NCBI GenBank assembly: GCA_963691655.1
Contig: OY829326.1
Span: forward strand, 115,293,388 to 115,357,387
Source of the DNA: Toxonevra muliebris
Lineage: Eukaryota > Arthropoda > Insecta > Diptera > Pallopteridae
DNA length: 64,000 nt
Reading direction: 5' to 3'
The position numbers and the translations under genes are program-made. Numbering within the stretch: position 1 is the stretch's first letter; every line of letters begins with the position of its first letter. Positions 34,301-47,449 of the stretch are shown one piece after another. Below the pieces are notes generated by a model. It was not told the DNA's origin. It saw only the letters and a program-made list of their open reading frames with translations, and made no database searches.

Positions 34301-35124
34301 CCCTTTCCTGCTGATGCTGCCATACATGGTCCCACCACTTTGGACGGTAATAGTAGCGCCATCTTACGTCTAACATCCAAACCACAATATGGGTTTCGTA
34401 GATTGCAGCTTTCGGTATCCATGCGCATATATAACGGTATTAGAAAACGCAAGCTGTCAAAAGGTATTACCATTTTTATGTGAAAAAATACGTTTTTCAC
34501 ATAAAAATAAAATTAAATAAAATTTTAGATTTTCTATATAGCCGAAAGATATTAGCTGCGTTTTATTTGCCACGTGCTTCTGGTTCTGTTTAACTAGCAG
34601 CTTTAATTGTATGTGAAACAACAACAAAGAGGCAGAGATAACACGTATAATTATAGCTGTTATGTATACTTAACGAGTAGTTTAGCTACATCAAATTCTA
34701 TTGTGAACTGCCAATAGTGAAAGATGAAAAAAAACGATTAAGTGCAATGACTGGAATCCATTAAAATATTTCACCTCTAGCTGCTGAGCAGTTTTATTGT
34801 GAATAACAATATAACGAAGAAGATACTTAACAACTTGGTCGTTTTATTCGCACAAGTTAAACTAGCTGGCGAATAAGACACAGCTATTGTTTCTATAAAT
34901 TTCACACTGAATAATTGGTATAAATTTTAATTTTTGGTTATTTTTCTCATTCAAGTGATTAAAAAAAAGTTATGCATTTCTATTTTACTTGATACTACCC
35001 AACGAACCATATACGACCCAGTACATAATTTCGGATTTTAACACTTGTAATTAAGATATTGAAGACCTATTCCCATTCCTTAATATTTTTTTAAACAAAA
35101 TTTGCCTTGTTGGGCAGGGATGGG
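34301..35124. mobile_element. Candidate TTAA-flanked (piggyBac-type) element, 824 bp
   Basis: TTAA flanks lie at 34297-34300 and 35125-35128. The left end is CCCTTTCCTGCTGATG. The right end, read inward, is CCCATCCCTGCCCAAC, matching at 9 of the first 11 bases. No transposase frame is inside. The family assignment rests only on the target and the CCC ends. Confidence 0.45.
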
Positions 35125-35129
35125 TTAAC

Positions 35130-38100
35130 ATAATTCGACTTGTTCTAAAGTGTTCAGCATGGATAAAGTTCAATATTAATTCAGTGCTTGCTTGCTTCGA
35201 TTTGAACCGGAAATTCTAATCAATCAATGAGTTATAAGGACAGCAAAACGAAGGCATGGAAGAGTCTGTGAAAAAAACTTGAGCATGCTAAATAGTGATA
35301 GTATTTTGAGCCAATAACATACAGTGCAACAATAATTTTGGTATAAGAAACGGTGTTCAAGGGATTCAAATCCCGGATGGATTTGTTCAGATTCGTTCGG
35401 AAATCAAAATTATGGCTGGTTTAGTTTAGAATTTCAAGAGATGGAAAAAATGTAATGCATTGTTTCATATATTTTTAAAATTTGGCTATAGGGGTTTTCA
35501 TGTGGTTGATCACGAATCTGTTATTACAATTTTCAAAAACAAAATGGTGCATCCAATATGGCGGTTGATACTTTATTTTAAACGCAGTGAGGTCTTGACA
35601 GCAGAATTGTTTTAACGCCGTGCAATCAGCCGCTTTTGGCATAATCATGCAAGAACGCAGACGTACCACTTCTTCACAATAAAGGACGGAACTCCACTTA
35701 ATTCCTCCCAATCCACATACGCGTCTGTTGAATACCCATGGTTCTTGGATTCGAATTATGTATAAATAAATTCGATAATAAATCTAATTTTAGTAATCAC
35801 TTTTATTGAGAAGAAGAACGAATTTAGGCATAATTCCCCTTGAATCCGTCAGTGCATAGTAAATTTGTCAATCACAACAATTTTATTTCGATATGCTCAA
35901 TTTCTCAATACTCTCTCCCTTTACATTACAATATAAAAAATCAAAAACCCATTTGCAATAAACTATTACCATGATTTCAGGCACGTCTTTCCCTACCTTG
36001 GTTGGATGAAGAGAGAAGCAGCGTCGGCCGCACATCAAACCAAAGAGCGACGTGAATAAAGACAAACTATTGACTAACTCACAAATAACAAAATAAAAAA
36101 AAAAAACAAAAAAAAAAATATCTAAAAACAACAACAAAAATGGTATGGAATATTCCTAGCTCGGTACTTTTATGAAGGTGTGAGTGTATGTGAGAGAGTG
36201 TGTATATTGAAGAGACAAGGCGACAGCCATCAAACGAGTTGCGAAACCAATTCATACCATGGGAACAACACGATTGGTTGTCATTTTGTCAACAAATTGC
36301 AAAAAAAAAAAAAAAGTACTTCGCCCGTTTGCTTCGTAGCAAACTCCACTCAACTCTCAACGAGAGTGTGTATGTATGTATGTACGTAAGTATGAATGTT
36401 GGTGCCTGACATGGGAACCAACATGGCCAACATACGCGACGCGGCATTTTTTATGAGAATTACTTACCTACTTATTACTTACTGCTACACGAGGTACGAT
36501 TTTGAACTCATACGCCGACGACTCGAATCGTATGGAATGAAATGAGAAGCGAGAAAAAAAATGTAAGAAAACAAAAGCAACGTAATGGCAAAGTAGGAAT
36601 ACGATATATATGCATATAAAATTGCCTCAAGCATTGAAGTAATCGATGGATTGGTAGAGATATTTATGTAGGTACAAGTAGTTAGGTGGGAAGGAAGGTC
36701 GCTCGGTGGTGTGTGTGTGTGTGTAATAATAATAAAAAAGCACCACGCACCAACGCTGACACCACCACCATCGCCACCACCTCCGCCGCCACCACTGCCA
36801 ACGAAATCAACGACACCATCACTATCGTTGACTATTTGCCACCATAAACGACAACTTGGCTCTGGTTTGGCTTTTCTCGGGAGTTTGGTGTCGTTGTATT
36901 CGCCCGCGTCGCCGTTCCTTATAATATGTTATTACTACTATATGGAGGCAACTACAACGTAACGCTTGGACACAAGTGTTGATGTTGAGCATATCTTGAA
37001 ATATGCGCGAGTAAATGTCATTTAAGCAACTTATGCCTGGCAGCAGCTTGCATATTTTTTGTTTTCTTTCAATTTTTCATTGAGATGATGACTGGTTAAT
37101 GTAGTTGGCGGTTGTCGGCTGAGTTGTTGGTGAGTAAGTGAGTGAGTTAGTTCAACTGGCTCCTTCTGATGGCGACTGATCGACAACGTTGATATTGGCT
37201 GCACCAAGCCCCGCATGGTAGAAAGATTGCCGCCTCACCTTCTCTTCAGCAGCTCAACGATTCCATCTATTAAATGTACGTACACTTTTATCAAAACACA
37301 AACTCATAGTTTGTTGCTGGTTATTTCAAAATCATAGCATACCATAAAGTTACATGAGTAAAATGTGACCCGAAGCCATCTACCATTCATTCTCAAAACC
37401 TACCATCAATCGATGTAGCCATCGCCAGCACCAACAGCGTTATCGTTCTGATTGTGAGTGTGTGAGGAACGCTCTTTCTCTTTCCATCTCTGAAGTATGC
37501 TGTAATCGGTTTCAATTTTTAACTTTGTTGTTATGAAATTTGTTTACAGCAATAACAAAAACTAGTTTTTGTATGTGCAGTTGGTATGCAGCATGCAGCA
37601 GTGGCATGAGGCATGCATCATCTTTCTTTTTCACTGCAACCAAAAGGCACAAATCTGTTCTTTTTTTTGCGCCAAAATCAAAAAATCCAAGTAAGCTCCA
37701 AAAAAAAAAGCGCTCTCAGTTCAGCGTAATTCAATGTAATTGCTCTGTGACTTATGTGCAATTTTCAGCAATGAAAATCTGCCTTTATTTTGTGATTCTT
37801 TCTGCAGCAGCTTTAGCTGTTTTGAATTGCTATTGATGATGGTAGTGGTGGTGGTGATTGCGATGTTGCTGGCTGCTGTTGCTGCATCATCTTGACCTTG
37901 CCATGCTATAAAACAAAACTAAATTTAGCATTTGTACCTTTGTTGTAGCACCAAAACAGGAATCGGTAATTCACCGTCTGTCTGTCCTTTACCATATCTT
38001 GCTGTAGTTTTGTTTTTCCTTGTTTTCATCTTTTTGTGTGTTTTTTTTCTTTCTTTCTTTTTTTAGCAACAGTAAAGCAGAACTTGTTTCCCTTCTTCTA

Positions 38101-39035
38101 CTTTTTCATTTTCTTTTTGAGGTGTAAAAATTAACCAGAGGCCATCACTAAATCATGCTTGATTTTTTTATTTCAAAAATGCGTCAACAGCAGCATCATT
38201 CAAAATTTTAAGTATTTCAAATACATATACACATACAATACATACATATATACAGTTTATAGTGCATATAACACTAGCGGATCCTAGGGGATTTTGGGGA
38301 TAATCACTTTCCCTTACCATTGAAATTCTCATACAATTTGATGACTAGTACCTGTACATATGGATGTTAAAGCGACCAAGCTTCGCGGATTGCCCAGAAC
38401 AGTCCCGGATTTCATGTCTGATTTTTGCTCGTCCTGGATTTTTGAGAAATTTATCTCGGATTTTGAAAAAAAAATTTAAAAGAGGCGAAAAATTTTTCAT
38501 CTCAAAATTTTTGAAAATATGCACAAGCAGGTCATTCCAACGAATTGAGTGGTAAGATTTTTCGATATGTGCTTTGTATATTTCTGGAACAAACACTCCA
38601 GTTGAACGTCGTTTTTCCTCAATTAATAAATATTGGTCTGTCAAAAAACCTCATCTACAAGTCAAAACACTCAAATCCATTTTGTAATTGAAACATAATT
38701 TAAAATATTCCTGTCCTGTTTTATTAAATATAAATAAAAATATTAATAAATTTTAATGAACCAATAAAATCCCAGGTTACAGAACCACAACTAATAACAT
38801 TTTTATAACATTTTATTATAAATATTTGCTAATGCTTATAATTTCTATCGTAAAAATAGTTTATATTTGTTGAGTTTTGGATTTATAGAATTTGGTTGAA
38901 AATTCGATTTACTTTACAAGGAAAAATTCGAGATAATGTGGAGATTCTGAAGGAGCTTATTGCTATTTTTCTGCAGAACTTTTGAAAGAGATCAATATTT
39001 TTTTCACGGCTCAAAATCTTGAAAAGGTTTAGTAA
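35130..39035. other. Non-coding stretch with dense microsatellites
   Basis: Tracts include A runs near 36095-36115 and 36300, (GTAT)n at 36365-36390, (GT)n at 36709-36724, a CCACCACC-rich block at 36755-36800 and TTTC repeats near 38045. CACTAGCGGATCC at 38272 resembles the inverted sequence at 46281-46295 and may be a transposon end. No host exon is evident. Confidence 0.4.
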
Positions 39036-39039
39036 GTAA

Positions 39040-39864
39040 CAGAGCCGTAGCCAGAAATTTGTTTCGGGGGGGGAGGGGGGTGGTTTCATTCGAAGAAAAT
39101 ATTCATAAATAAATTTTATCAAACTGGTTTTTAAATACAATAAATTAAATCGATGATACATTTGATGGACCCTATCAGACTAAGGACAAAAGTAGATAAA
39201 TATCTTAAAACTTTAAGAAAAATTTCAATTTTTTTTTAATCTTAACCTCAAATTCACAGAATGATCAAATTAAATTTTTTCAAATAAATATTATTCAATG
39301 TGCATTCAAAAACATTTTTTTTTTATAGTGAAGGACATAATTTCGTTAACTCATTGATGATGTACCCATCTTAAAAAAATTACCAAAAATAGTAGTGGCT
39401 CATTTTTTTCAAATGATCATCATTGGGAATTCGGACCATTATCAATGATAAGGAACCCGGATGAGGTTGGCTTATATTCCCTAAATTCGTGAAGTTACAG
39501 CATTGAAAGAGATCTTTCTAGTCGTGGTGCTCTGACCAATAATGGGCTAAAAATTAATTACATTTTAAGATTGTCTCCTAAAACTGCATGGGTTTTGCTA
39601 ATAAGAATTTTTCACGTTTAACACGAATCTGAGGTCAAAAACTTCCCATCACGTCACGTTTTAGGAAAAAAATGGGGTTCAAGCAAGTCTTATTTTACAA
39701 GGATCCGATAATTTTTTCTATTTTTTATTAATTTTTAAGCTTTTCAAACTGATTCAGGACGGAACTTTAAATCAAAAACAGTTACTGACCTAGAAAAACT
39801 ATGAATGCAGGAGTGCTCAGTATCACTTTCTCTTTTTGAATCCGTAGTCATCACCAACCTCATG
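39040..39864. mobile_element. Truncated CARGGCCGTA-family hAT element
   Basis: It begins CAGAGCCGTAGCCAG, followed by a G-rich patch, and then tracks the copy at 55832-56798 in the same direction (both contain CTTTCTAGTCGTGGTG and TTTTACAAGGATCCGATAA). Similarity stops near 39864, inside the family's third quarter, and the CAAGGCCGTA terminus is absent, so one end is lost. Confidence 0.75.
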
Positions 39865-39869
39865 ATTTT

Positions 39870-40520
39870 CCATGCGAAAACTTTTGGATTCAAAATTTTC
39901 AAACTTTCCCAAACAATGCAGTGGCCACTCTAATGTATATATAGTAGTAAAGGATGTATCATGATCTTTTTAGTTTAGGTCTAATTTATATAGCTCATCT
40001 GGAATTGCTCCAGAGATCTCTCGGTTCTTTTCACAAAAAAAAAACTCATAATGATATTTCCCACTAATATTGAAAAATATTTCTAAATCAATTTTGAAAT
40101 TGAAATGTATGTGATAGCAAAGTTGGTTTTATGGTATTTTTAGGTCTATAGGTGATGTGATTCCTAAAGCTTTACTGGAAATGCATTCATAACTTTCAAG
40201 TTCTTTTACTTTCAGAGAGCTGATAGTTCATATTTTCAATCTATAGATTTAATTTTTGTGACTCAGCTCTGGTACAATGTGCTCTACGTTTTCCTCAGTT
40301 GGAGAATCGGTAAAGGTTATTTTAGAATATTATGTAAAAATATTTTTTGATGGATTTTGAAAGCAAACTGAATTTGATGACATTTCAGACTTATGGTCGT
40401 TTCAGTTTTAAAAGTGATTCGTTTTCTACTGTTCAACTAAATATATTTATGACCTGCAAGTTCATCTCAGCGAGCTTATAGTGGATTTTTAGAGCAAGAA
40501 GTCATAAAAAAATGACAGCT
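39870..40520. other. No feature seen
   Basis: AT-rich, non-repetitive by eye, no coding signature. Confidence 0.35.
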
Positions 40521-40526
40521 GATATG

Positions 40527-40606
40527 GCATCGCGGTGGCGTAGTGTCAATGTGCAAGACCGCAACACAGGGTACCCGGTTTTGATGCTCGGCACGGGATA
40601 GGGAAT
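40527..40606 (+). mobile_element. tRNA-derived SINE head
   Basis: A-box-like GGTGGCGTAGTGTCAAT (40534-40550) and B-box-like GGTTTTGATGCTC (40577-40589) are spaced as in a tRNA-type RNA polymerase III promoter, with AAGACCGCAACACAGGG between them. The B box departs from GGTTCGANNCC and no cloverleaf closes, so a working tRNA is unlikely. The tail downstream is AT-rich and its length is uncertain. Confidence 0.62.
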
Positions 40607-40609
40607 AAA

Positions 40610-42121
40610 GAATGCTCTATTCTATATAAATTTTAGGTTTTAAGAATTTCTCATATTATTCAAGTAAACTATTTTAAGTTTATTATTTAATACATTTTAG
40701 ACCTCTCTGCATTTAATAAATCAATAAACTAATCACTTTACTTCTTCCTTTACAATTCAATAAAATTACCAACAAACAAATCAAGGACAATAATTGACTT
40801 CATAATCTATAATTTACGTCGACTTTCCGCCAATTAAAGTGACACTCCGGCCATACAACAGTTGCAAACAAACCAAAAGTTAAAGGTAAATGTAAAATGA
40901 AGAAATATACACAGGAAAATTGCACTTTGAAGCAAAATAAAATAAATAAATACTTTACAACGAATGTGACTTTGTGACTGTGACATGTTTGTCGCACAAT
41001 TGCATTTATTCACGCGAGCAAATTGTAATTGCATGTAATTTCCTGCTTGTCAAACAACTGCGAATATATGCACACATATAGGTATGTGCATGTGTGTGTA
41101 AAATTATACATTTACTTGTATACATATCAAAAGAGGACAATGGACTTGCAACAAAAACAAGAACAACAACAACACCATCGTCATCATCTTCATCATTATG
41201 TTTTTCATCATCATCAAAAGCAACAATAGCTTAAGCAATAATTTTTTAACATCTTTAAGATCGTCATCGTTGCCTTTGTCGTAGTCGTCGAAATTATCTA
41301 CATTAACATGTGTACAAAAAACCAGCAATAACAACAACAACAACAACAATAACGAAAAACGTCATCATTTATAAAATAATTGCGGAACAGATTCAGATAC
41401 AAATTCATATGTGAATGCGCGCATTTATGCGATATAACGAATATTAATTCATATTTACATAATCCAGTTGTAAAAAGGATAATCCACAAAGCAATAGTTG
41501 AACGCTTAAACTTTCGATTCCTAAAGAATTACGAATTTCATTTTAATTTTTATAGGGGAAGATGTAACAATTCGAAACGTGTACCAAAAAGGAACATCGA
41601 AACTTCTCGATGTTAATGAGCGCGCTTCGCCGCCAAGTTTGCGCTCTCTATATAGCCTCTGCGATCAGATTTTCTAGCGCAATAAATGTGTTTGCCGACT
41701 CCTTTTCAAACTTATATTTTTTTGATCTTTTGATTAATAGTTTTAAAAATTTCATTGAAATTTTTACTACAACTACGTGAAAGACAGAAATCAAAAACGT
41801 AACAAATGAGGTCGAAAAAAGTTTGGCTATTTTCAATTTTTCGATTTTTTCTATTTTGATTTTTCAAAGTTTTGTTTTGCAATATTTTTCTAAAATTCTT
41901 TTTGATAATTGTAGGAAAATGCTGAATCTAATTTATCAATTTTCTTTCTTTGTCACAAAATCTTGCTTAGTTTTTCCACAATCGCCTCAAACACGGTTTT
42001 ATGATATAGCCACAAACGAAGGTTTTTGCATTTTGCTCACTGTATAGCGGCTATAAGTGCTAGATTCAAAAGTAAATGTGCAGTTTGAAGAAAAAACATG
42101 TTTGCAGACGATCGGAGGTTA
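40610..42121. other. Non-coding stretch with CAA/CATCAT repeats
   Basis: A block of CAACAACAAC and CATCATCAT-like trinucleotides lies at 41150-41225 and CAACAACAAC again at 41330-41350. Frames over these are low-complexity. Nothing else is seen. Confidence 0.4.
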
Positions 42122-42125
42122 TTAA

Positions 42126-42677
42126 CGCTTTCATACCCAATGTTGCGTAACAAATGAGGTCGTTTACATATTACGTTTACGTTTCCATATACGCAACATT
42201 CACTTCAATGTGGCATAAAATAGGTATTTAATAAATTTCACCAATAATAATATATGGTATGTATTCAGTTCTGTTAGGTGTTCTACACGTTTGCTGATTG
42301 CCGAACATTTGAAATTTCTTGCTTATGTAATTTTTTTTAATGTTTTGTCTTTGAAGTACAGCAAAAAACCTAAGTGCAAAATTTTGAAGTAAAATTTTTT
42401 GAAAAAAAATGTGTTTAATTATTACTAAACGGAAATTTTCTTTATCAGATATGTTTATAAAAGATAAAAGAATATGAGAATCAAAAAATTGGAGAAAAAG
42501 AGTTATCCAGTGGTTGTATACAGCTTCATAGCTATGTTTTTTTAACCTTTAATAAAGTACAAAGAAATCAATGTAGAAGCAAGAAATTTGGTATAATGAT
42601 TGCGGTAGAACTAGGTAACCGTAATTTCAAAACAAATAGTTTCTAGAAAGCCCCATTAAAATTCGGACGTCAAAGGG
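42126..42677. mobile_element. Candidate piggyBac-type element, 552 bp
   Basis: TTAA flanks lie at 42122-42125 and 42678-42681. The left end is CGCTTTCATACCC. The right end, read inward, is CCCTTTGACGTCC. Eight of the first 13 bases agree, and the right end closely resembles common TTAACCCTTTG-type termini. No coding frame is inside. Confidence 0.45.
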
Positions 42678-42681
42678 TTAA

Positions 42682-44175
42682 CATTCATTTACGACCTCAT
42701 AAACGCAGCCGTTCCAAATTGGTACATTTTCCCCTACACATTGTTCACACTTTGTTACAGATTTGGATAGAGCAACGATTATTTAACCAAAATCTGTCAA
42801 GTGAGACCTAAATTTGGCTCAAGTAGTGAGATATCTCTAGGCAATATGTATCTAGTCATAACCAAAACTACCTCGTAAGCAAAAGAAATCTCTAAAGGAC
42901 AAAATTAAAGTGTATTATTGGTTGAAGCATCCGCAGTTATATATGAACACAGATTTGATATTCTAATTGAAAAAGCGCAGTTTTATCCGAGTGAATATAG
43001 CTGAAGCCTTCTAGATTTTAATGCATCACCGACTTTGAAGTTGATGGGGGAATTAGCTGGACTTATTTTCATGCCTATTGTCTTAGGCAGATTCATTTTA
43101 ATACTTGTTTTTGTTTACTCTGTAATGAGGTGTTTCAATTTGGATCTGAGTGTTTAGTTTTTCTAAATGCTCCAAATGATTCCAACTCTTAGAATACCTC
43201 TTAGCAGAGTGTTGTTGTTTTGCGCAAAAAAAAAAAACCTACCGGTGCACAGCACCCGCAGGCTTAGCAAAATTTTATTTTATTTTTTTTTTTTTATGAT
43301 ATTATTTATTATTTTTATTTCTTATTAATATTTAAAATATTAAGTATTATATTAAATAACACTGTGAGTGAAGCGTAAAAATTATTAATATTTATTACTA
43401 ATCTAAAAAGTAATCAAAACTTTATCAACTGGGTATATACACACATATATTTCTGCATATGTGCATATTTACAAAAATATGTAAATATGTTTGTGTCTGC
43501 AAATGCAAATGAAAAAATGAAAGAAACAAGTTTTCAATTTCTCGTGTTTTGTTGTTATTACATTTAAGATTATAATGCAAAGCCTTATAGAAATCATAGT
43601 TGTTGTTGGTAGTTGCATCTGAATGACAGAAATATTGCGCATGATATTAACACTTGCTGTTGCTGCCTGCTGATGGCTGGCCAAGCTATATACATAAAAT
43701 ATACCCAGAGTTCTATGTACATAAGTATATATTTCAAGTTTTGGTTTCAATTTCAGTCAATCTTGTTGTTGTTGTTGTTTATAATATTTTTCAAATGATG
43801 GTGAACACGTGTGAATGAAAATCCACCACCACCACTTGTTTAATGATTTCGTTGAGCAGTTTAGATTTGTATATTTCAGCTCACATCTTTCAAAGAAGCT
43901 TTAAAATCATTTAACTTTGAATTTAACTGCAAGGTAACTTTTTTTTTTTTAATTTCGGATTGGCTTGGGAAAGAAAAGGTGACACAATGGCTAATTGACT
44001 AAATAAGCTTAAAACCATTAGAGAAGTTACAGCGTTTCATATTTTATCGAAAATTTCAAATTCATCATCAGGGAGGTGATAAAAATTAAAAAAAAATTTC
44101 ATTCTACATAAGTCTCAGATAAATTATTGCATTAAGAGTTACACAATCTCAAATTGTCATCAAAGTATGTAAATG
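42682..44175. other. AT-rich non-coding stretch
   Basis: A and T runs at 43227-43238 and 43281-43293. No gene or bounded element was recognised. Confidence 0.35.
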
Positions 44176-44183
44176 AACTGTAA

Positions 44184-44346
44184 CAGGGGCGTACTCAGAA
44201 AAAAGTTTCGGGGGGTACATTTTTTTTACATCAAAGTTTTGTATTTGGTAATTTATGTTTTTTTTTTTATCTAAACGGAAGGAAAGTGATGTGATGGGAG
44301 TTTGAACCCCCAAATCCCTCCCCACTCCCCTCTTCGTACACTCCTG
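44184..44346. mobile_element. Short hAT-type MITE, 163 bp
   Basis: The left end is CAGGGGCGTACTCAG. The right end, read inward, is CAGGAGTGTACGAAG. The flanks AACTGTAA (44176-44183) and AACTGCAA (44347-44354) agree at 7 of 8. G-rich and C-rich patches just inside the two ends are like those of the CARGGCCGTA family, to which it may be distantly related. Confidence 0.75.
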
Positions 44347-44349
44347 AAC

Positions 44350-45320
44350 TGCAATAAAATAACAATAACAATAAAATGTCTATATAGCACTTGATTTTTT
44401 ATGACATTTTGCGAAATGGTCTTTGACAAGTTGCGCTCATTTTTAAGTAGTAATTACTTTTTTTGTCATTAATTCTTACAAAAATTGTTTTCCATTAGCG
44501 GATCGGAAAGAGGAGCAGTTTAATTATTACCCATAACCAATATGTATGAGATATTTATCGGGAAAGCGGGGGTTCATCCCTAAAAGCCCTCCCCTCTAGG
44601 AATCGTTGGTGATGCAATCAACACATGTCTGGTGTTTTTCATTGCACCGGCTACGCTTAGTTTATTTGAAAAATATTCAAAGTACTCATTTACATAAAAT
44701 TATTACACCGCTTATTATCTTGACAATTTCCACCGCAAAAGGTTGTGACACATCATTATTATCATCATGATCATTATTATTATAGTTATTATCATCAACC
44801 GAGAAGTTAAGTACATTTGAAAGTGTAATTGTAAAAACGAAAAAAAAAAAAAAAACTAACGAGCAGATTAGAAAACTAAGGAGAAAAAAGAATTGAAAAT
44901 AAAAAATTAAACTCAACTAATTTGCGATAACTAATTTGAAGGTGCTATCAAGATGCATACGAAATGTGCAGCGCAATTCTCACTTGTTAATAGCACGGGA
45001 GACTGAGTGGATTGAACAGGGAGGGAGAACGAGAAAGAGAGAGTGCAAAAAAGCGAGAACGAAACTAAGGAGAATGTAACTTTAATTGAAAATGAATAAC
45101 GTGGTAAATGTGACAAAGCACAGTGGGTGAATTAGTTAAATTTACTTGCCTTTTGTAAATGTAACGGAAGATTATAGTTTCCATGAATCATCTGAGTTTT
45201 ATATTAAAAATCAATTTCTAAGGTTGAAATAGCTTTTGAAAGGGGGAAATCAAATTGGTTTTAAATCTTCTTCCTTCTAATTTTTTTTAGTTTTTTTATT
45301 AATGGCAAACGATCAAAATA
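44350..45320. other. Non-coding stretch with possible decayed MITE
   Basis: CATTAGCGGATC at 44493 and an imperfect inverse near 44597-44611 could be ends of a roughly 120-bp MITE related to the CACTAGCGGATCC sequences at 38272 and 46281, but no TSD supports it. A GAGA-rich patch lies near 45025-45040. Confidence 0.3.
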
Positions 45321-45326
45321 TACATA

Positions 45327-46228
45327 CACTCAAAAAAATAAGTACATGAAACAGCTGTAAAAATAACATTTTTTGTTTAAGCCAACATTAAAAAATATCA
45401 AAATTGACATTACAAAATGCAATTATAATATTACTAAAAAATGTATAAATGATGCGAAAACAATGCAATTTTAACATTAAAAATGTAAAAGAAATACATT
45501 ATTTTAATGTAATATTGATATGACAATAATGTTGAAATGACATGACAACAATGTATAACTGATATTGCAAAATGTAAATTTGATATAAATTTAACGTAGA
45601 ATTGAAAACTTAAAATGTTATATAAAATACAATAAAAAAGTTTTTTACATATTAAATAATTTTATTTCTGTAATAATAATTATTAATAGTAATATATAAA
45701 CGTAAATAATTCCGAAAAAGTAAAATTTTTAAAACACGTTTTAGTTTATTTTATTCTCTTTTATTATTATTTGCACACTTTTTCACAAATTTTTTTTCAC
45801 ACTTTTTTTCATTTAAACTATTATTGTGACTGCAAATAAATAGATACGTTCACTCTTACCCGACGAAACGCAAAACTACTTCACAATAAAAAAGTGTTGT
45901 CAGTTTAAATTTTTATGTTATACTTATTCAAAAAGTATTCCCAGTCTTAATTTTCAATGCTATACTAGCCTGTTTACATTTTGAATGTTAAATTTGCACA
46001 GAATAATATCAACTTTACATAAAAAACGTATTAAATAATGAGAACATTTTTAATGTAATTTTAACATTACAATATAAAACGAATTGTTATCAATATGATA
46101 GTTTTAATGTTAATACAACACAAAACAGATCAATCTGATATTTTTTGCCGTAAAACTAACATTTTTGTTTTTACATTGAAAATAACATTACAAAAATATT
46201 AATTTTACATTGCACTTTTTTTTGAGTG
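45327..46228. mobile_element. TA-flanked MITE with CACTCAAAAAAA ends, 902 bp
   Basis: The ends are CACTCAAAAAAATAAG and, read inward, CACTCAAAAAAAAGTG; the first 12 bases are identical. TA flanks both ends (45325-45326 and 46229-46230), the duplication of the Tc1/mariner superfamily. The interior is built of many variants of AACATTAAAA/TAATGTTA and has no transposase frame. The Tc1/mariner link is inferred from the TA target. Confidence 0.7.
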
Positions 46229-46234
46229 TATGAG

Positions 46235-46985
46235 ACTTTGATGTAAAGGAGAAGTTTCAACCTCAAAACTCTCCTCCTGGATCCGCTAGTGATCACACAC
46301 ATTTCGTTCACATAAGTAATAAGTACTTCCACTCACTTGCCCAATAGTGTCAACATTAATAGCGTCACAAATTTTCATCATCTTTCTTGCTATGATTCCT
46401 CTGATATACTATTTCAAGCATCATTTCCTTTGTATGGGAGGTGCCAAGTCCACTTGCTCAAAAACCATCACATTCTGCCTATATAACGACTTCTAGTATA
46501 CCGCTTTCTCATAAAAACTTTTATTTTTTTGATAGTTTTTTAGGAGACTATGAAAATTAAATCTAGAGGTTAATTTTCAAAGTCATGACTTAAGTTCATG
46601 TCAATTTCGTTATTTGAAGTTATATATAAACAGGTTAATGAACAAATGTAGTCATCACAACAACAATGTATATAGAGACGGGCAAATCAGACGGCCGTTT
46701 CGGAATCCGCCACAATTCCTCATCAGTGATCTTAGTGATAGTTCTTAATCTTTCAATATCCTATATAAGCTACTAATATTTGAAATCATAACCCAGAATT
46801 ACGGATTTGATTCCAAATATCTTCACTGAATAGAGATATTGAAAGAAACTACCACTACCGTTCTATACACTTATGTTGTTGTTTTTTTTTTTTTTTCCCA
46901 TTTTTTTCGTTGCCATGGTTTCCACATATGGCGTTTCAAGCATTTCATTTGTATGGTAGATGTCACTAATTAATTAGAAGTTTAC
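46235..46985. other. Non-coding stretch
   Basis: It includes CTGGATCCGCTAGTG at 46281-46295, probably one end of a G-run-terminated MITE, and a T run at 46878-46897. No gene. Confidence 0.3.
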
Positions 46986-46989
46986 CCAT

Positions 46990-47445
46990 ATTACGGAAAA
47001 TGAATTGGCCTACAAACTGGCTAACGAAGGCTCTGTAATTTCGTCATGGGGTCTGCAACCTTTTCTCAGCATCAGCTCTGTGTCATGCTTTGGATTAACG
47101 ACTTCATGGGTCCTATTCATAGAAGAAGATGGTACGAGCTTGGCTTCTCTAGATTGCAAAATGCTTCGTGAGACAACTTCGACAGGAAATTTCTTCTGAA
47201 ATTTAAAAGGAAGGACCTGAGGTTACTGGTAGGTGTCAACACCGGTCATAACGCATGTGGTCAGTAAGTGACCAACATGGGCGTTATCACCGAGCTAATC
47301 TTGTCTTCAACATTATCTCTGTAGTTGCCCGGTGAACGCAAGAACCAGATTTAGGTTGTTGGGTTGTGATGTTTTGAGTATAACTAATATTTATAACCGT
47401 CCTCTTCCTGAGCTTCTAAGGTTCATCAGTGAAACAAAAAAAAAA
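46990..47445 (+). mobile_element. LINE ORF2 C-terminal fragment
   Basis: The fragment opens with NELAYKLANEGSVISSWG (the end of an RNase H domain). After frameshifts it reads KFKRKDLRLLVGVNTGHNAC, NMGVITELI, and finally CPVNARTRFRLLGCDVLSIT followed by PLPELLRFISET, the typical C-terminal region with a zinc-knuckle-like Cys and a R-x-R-x-x-x-LG motif. It is 5'-truncated and frameshifted. A poly(A)-like AAAAAAAAA follows at 47440. The clade is probably R1/I/LOA-like. Confidence 0.72.
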
Positions 47446-47449
47446 TCTC

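Noticed and set aside
35340..35385. tRNA B-box-like GATTCAAATCCCGG
   Set aside because: No A box upstream and no cloverleaf; chance match.
36711..36962. 83-codon proline-rich frame
   Set aside because: Made of CCACCACC microsatellite with no domain and no conserved context.
44493..44611. Possible 120-bp MITE with CATTAGCGGATC end
   Set aside because: The ends match only loosely and the flanks show no target duplication.
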